NCBI GenBank assembly: GCA_964242115.1
Contig: CAXSZX010000014.1
Location: 49,292 to 113,291 of the forward strand
Source of the DNA: BOG-908 sp964242115
GTDB taxonomy: Bacteria > Pseudomonadota > Alphaproteobacteria > Acetobacterales > Acetobacteraceae
Reading direction: 5' to 3'
Length of the DNA stretch: 64,000 nucleotides
This document shows, piece after piece, positions 61,546 through 64,000 of the stretch. The notes beneath the pieces were generated by a model that was given only the letters and a program-made list of their open reading frames with translations, had not been told where the DNA came from and ran no database searches. A program made the position numbers and the translations under genes. Within the stretch, counting starts at the first letter, position 1. Each line of letters opens with the position of its first letter.

Positions 61546-62388
61546 GTGCCCCACCCCATCCGCCGCCGCACCCTCCTGGCCGCCCCCCTGCTCGCCGCCG
61601 CCGCCCCAGACCCCATCGCCACCATCGAACTTACCCGCGGCGGCCGCCTCGGCGTCTTCGCGCTCGACACTGCCACCAACCGCACCCTCGCCCACCGCGC
61701 CGACGAACGCTTCCTCATGCAAAGCACCTTCAAGGGCATCCTCGCCACCCTCGTCCTCTCCCGCATCGACTCCGGCGCCGACACCCCCAGCCACCCCATC
61801 CCCTACACCCGCGCCGACCTGCTCCCCGCCTCCCCCATCACCAACGCCCACCTCGCCGCCGCCGCCCACACCGAAATGTCCGTTGCCGACCTCTGCCAGG
61901 CCATCCTCGAACGCAGCGACAACACCGCCGCCAACCTCCTCCTCGCCCACATCGGCGGCCCACAAGCCCTCACCGCCTACATCCGCAGCCTCGGCGACAC
62001 CACCACCCGCACCGATCGCTACGAACCCATCCCCGGCTGGTCCGGCACCATGGACACCACCACCCCTCGCGCCATCGCCAACCTGGCCCACACCATGGTC
62101 GTCGGCACCACCCTCAAACCGCCATCCCGCGCCCTCCTCCGCCGCTGGATGCAGGCCAACGCCGCCGGCCGTACCCGCCTGCGCGCCGCCGTACCAGCGA
62201 CCTGGACTACCGCCGACCGCACCGGCACCGGCACCGGCATCTGCAACGACTACGCCGTCACCTGGCCCCCCAACCGCGCCCCCCTCGTCATCGCCGCCTT
62301 CTACGAAGCTGCCGGCACCGACCTCCCAGCACAGGAATCCGTCCTGCGCGCAGTCGGCGCGGCGGTTGTCGCGTGGGCTGCTGGATAG
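61546..62388 (+). CDS. Class A beta-lactamase-like serine hydrolase
   Basis: A 280-residue exported serine hydrolase with a twin-Arg-like signal (RRRTLLAAPLLAAAAP). Ser60 and Lys63 form SxxK in FLMQSTFKGIL. Ser124-Asp125-Asn126 are the SDN triad in LERSDNTAANLLL. RTGTG replaces KTG. The Glu of the omega loop is in DRYEPIPG, but the usual E-x-x-L-N is not recognisable and the loop is shortened, so hydrolysis of beta-lactams may be weak. GAGGAG at 61532 sets the GTG start; a longer frame through the repeat is discounted. Function in antibiotic resistance is not shown. Confidence 0.85.
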   Translation: MPHPIRRRTLLAAPLLAAAAPDPIATIELTRGGRLGVFALDTATNRTLAHRADERFLMQSTFKGILATLVLSRIDSGADTPSHPIPYTRADLLPASPITNAHLAAAAHTEMSVADLCQAILERSDNTAANLLLAHIGGPQALTAYIRSLGDTTTRTDRYEPIPGWSGTMDTTTPRAIANLAHTMVVGTTLKPPSRALLRRWMQANAAGRTRLRAAVPATWTTADRTGTGTGICNDYAVTWPPNRAPLVIAAFYEAAGTDLPAQESVLRAVGAAVVAWAAG

Positions 62389-62392
62389 GAAG

Positions 62393-62440
62393 ACAGCAAG
62401 CAGTTCTTTTTTGGAAAAAAGAATCAAAAAACTTTGTCAC
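62393..62440. repeat. Dispersed AT-rich element, solo left arm
   Basis: GCAAGCAGTTCTTTTTTGGA then AAAAAGAATCAAAAAACTTTG: a GAACC-type arm with a changed stem base (GAATC), no centre and no partner. It follows the beta-lactamase-like gene. Confidence 0.8.
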
Positions 62441-62762
62441 CTGGCCATCTGGCTACCGGAGCAGCTTACCTGAACGGCGTCGACCCGCTTCTTCCTGTTC
62501 ATCGCTCGCAAGAAACCGACGCTCTCCGATCTGCCTCCAAGTTGGCTGAAAACAAACCGACGGCACAGCAACGAAGCGCACCAACCGCTCGACCTTCGTT
62601 ACCGCCGCAGCGGCATTGCCCCGACGTCGCCAGACCGATCTACCGCCACTACGATCACGCCCAACAACCCCCGCCGCCATGCGCTCTGCCAAGCCCATCG
62701 CCAGCGGTCGCCAGACAAACACCCCCGGCCCCGCAGGGCCGCGCCAACGAAAGCACCTGCGC
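62441..62762. other. Intergenic stretch upstream of the MFS transporter
   Basis: About 320 bases. The transporter frame is open from 62616, but the first 49 codons are Pro/Arg-rich and do not resemble a membrane protein N-terminus. Nothing else was recognised. Confidence 0.5.
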
Positions 62763-63962
62763 ATGAGCCGCCTCGCCGCCCTCTCTCCCGCCACCCACCA
62801 ACCCGACACCTCGCACGCCCGGCGCACCCTCGCCCTCGCCAGCCTCGCCCACGCCCTGCACGACGGCTTCACCGACATGATCTACGTCCTCCTGCCCGTT
62901 TGGCAGACGCAGTTCGCGCTCGGCTACGGCGCCCTGGCGGTTTTGCGCGCCCTCTACGTCGGCGCCCTGGCAGCCCTCCAGGTCCCTTCCGGCCACCTCG
63001 CCCGGCACCTCAACGCCCGCACCGTCCTCGTCCTCGGCACGCTGCTCAGCGCGCTCGGCTTCGCCCTGGCCGGCCTCTCCGGCAGCCTGGCCGGCCTGTG
63101 CGCCGCCCTCGTCATCGCCGGCGCCGGTGGCAGCACCCAGCACCCGCTCGCCTCCGCGGCAATCTCCCGGGCCTACGGCACCGCCGCCCGCGTCCCGCTA
63201 GGCACCTACAACTTCGCCGGCGACCTCGGCAAAGCCGCACTCCCACCCGCCGTATCCTTCCTGCTGACCGTCATGGGCTGGCGCGCCACGCTCTGGTGGG
63301 TCGCCGGCCTTGGCGCCGTCGTCGCAGTCCTGATCCGGTGGCTCATGCCCCTGGTCACCCAGCCCCGCCTTCCCCACACCGCCCCAACACCAAACCCGAC
63401 GCACGCCACCGGCAAAGGCGGCTTCCGGCTGCTTCTCGCCATCGGCGTGCTCGACAGCGCCCCGCGCATGGGCTTCCTGCTGTTCCTGCCGTTCCTGCTC
63501 CACGCCAAGGGCGCTGCACTCACCACCGTGGGCCTGGCCCTGTCCCTGGTCTTCCTCGGCGGCGCGTTCGGCAAGGCCGTCTGCGGCTGGCTCGGCACAC
63601 GCCTCGGCCTGCTGGCAACGGTCACCGTCACCGAAGCCGGCACCGCGGCGGCAATCCTGGCCATCCTCGCTTTGCCGCTGGCCCCCAGCCTGGCGTTGCT
63701 GCCGCTGCTCGGCATGATGCTGAACGGCACGTCCTCGGTCCTCTACGGCACCGTCCCCGAACTCGTCGCCCCTGACAAAGTCGAGCGCGCCTTCGCCCTG
63801 TTCTACTCCGGCGTCCTCGGCTCCAGCGCGCTGGCACCCGTCCTCTACGGCCGGCTCGGCGACGCCGCCGGCCCCGCCTGGGCCACCGCCGCAGCCGCGC
63901 TCACCGCCCTGACTGTCGTGCCGCTCATGCGCCTGCTCTCACCATGTCTCGATGCGGCGTAG
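62763..63962 (+). CDS. MFS transporter (fosmidomycin-resistance-like)
   Basis: A 399-residue inner-membrane transporter with about 12 helices. The N-terminal segment LASLAHALHDGFTDMIYVLLPVWQTQFALGYGALAVLRALYVGALAALQVPSGHLARHLNARTVLV contains the HxxxDG and motif-A-like elements seen in Fsr-type efflux proteins, and GAGGSTQHPLASAAISRAYG is also typical of that group. The ATG at 62763 gives a natural start. The substrate is unknown; drug or metabolite efflux is the family role. Another repeat copy begins after its stop at the window edge. Confidence 0.88.
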   Translation: MSRLAALSPATHQPDTSHARRTLALASLAHALHDGFTDMIYVLLPVWQTQFALGYGALAVLRALYVGALAALQVPSGHLARHLNARTVLVLGTLLSALGFALAGLSGSLAGLCAALVIAGAGGSTQHPLASAAISRAYGTAARVPLGTYNFAGDLGKAALPPAVSFLLTVMGWRATLWWVAGLGAVVAVLIRWLMPLVTQPRLPHTAPTPNPTHATGKGGFRLLLAIGVLDSAPRMGFLLFLPFLLHAKGAALTTVGLALSLVFLGGAFGKAVCGWLGTRLGLLATVTVTEAGTAAAILAILALPLAPSLALLPLLGMMLNGTSSVLYGTVPELVAPDKVERAFALFYSGVLGSSALAPVLYGRLGDAAGPAWATAAAALTALTVVPLMRLLSPCLDAA

Positions 63963-63980
63963 CAAAGTAGCCTGCGAAAG

Positions 63981-64000
63981 ACAGCAAGCAGTTCTTTTTT
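63981..64000. repeat. Dispersed AT-rich element, cut by the window edge
   Basis: CAGCAAGCAGTTCTTTTTT is the beginning of a GAACC-type left arm; the rest lies outside the window. Confidence 0.75.

Overview
The window looks like chromosome of a high-GC alphaproteobacterium, most likely Rhodospirillales/Acetobacteraceae. This is inferred from codon usage, the ubiG / lysC / ptsP neighbourhood, the comF-grxC pair, a class I PHA synthase and a XoxF-only quinoprotein cluster. No rRNA, tRNA, phage genes, complete insertion sequence or CRISPR array was recognised. Most genes are chromosomal housekeeping or metabolic genes.

Layout. 1-2.9 kb: formaldehyde oxidation (aldehyde dehydrogenase fragment, glutathione-dependent formaldehyde dehydrogenase, S-formylglutathione hydrolase). 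3.4-11.6 kb: CoxG-like protein, PHA synthase, a proline-rich lipoprotein, an AlaC-type aminotransferase coupled to homoserine dehydrogenase, a glyoxalase-II-like hydrolase and HU. 11.8-19.6 kb: a glycosyltransferase, then a five-gene operon resembling the C30 carotenoid (staphyloxanthin-type) pathway. 19.7-37.4 kb: peptide transporter, RecJ, S9 peptidase, PtsP, nitronate monooxygenase, aspartokinase, UbiG, small conserved proteins, a DUF1232-sulfotransferase fusion, GrxC, ComF and a methyltransferase. 37.5-53.2 kb: a lanthanide-type methanol dehydrogenase island. A leftward operon (cytochrome c, ABC substrate-binding protein, beta-propeller, ATPase, permease, unknown periplasmic protein) faces a rightward set (pqqA, zinc metallohydrolase, SoxYZ-like carrier, xoxF, xoxG, xoxJ, CXXCW-type protein, FIST sensor, hybrid histidine kinase). 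53.3-64 kb: transporters, a lower-GC patch, YmdB-like phosphoesterase, VOC protein, methionine-R-sulfoxide reductase, a DNA-repair exonuclease, a class A beta-lactamase-like protein and an MFS transporter.

How it fits together. XoxF (metal-coordinating Asp327 present) would oxidise methanol in the periplasm and pass electrons to XoxG. PqqA is the peptide precursor of its PQQ cofactor. The formaldehyde genes at the left end complete oxidation to formate. The FIST/NahK-type kinase pair at the end of the island is the probable sensory input.

The most unusual feature is a dispersed AT-rich palindromic element of about 105-145 bp, seen about 33 times (roughly one per 2 kb) and lying between genes. 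Each full copy is two inverted units. In most copies one arm is of GAAGC type and the other of GAACC type. Its terminus (A)AGTAAGCAAGC supplies or abuts the TAA stop of many genes. In the xox island, copies are read through in frame and appear to encode the N-termini of three exported proteins. I could not run alignments or searches; positions and counts come from reading the sequence.
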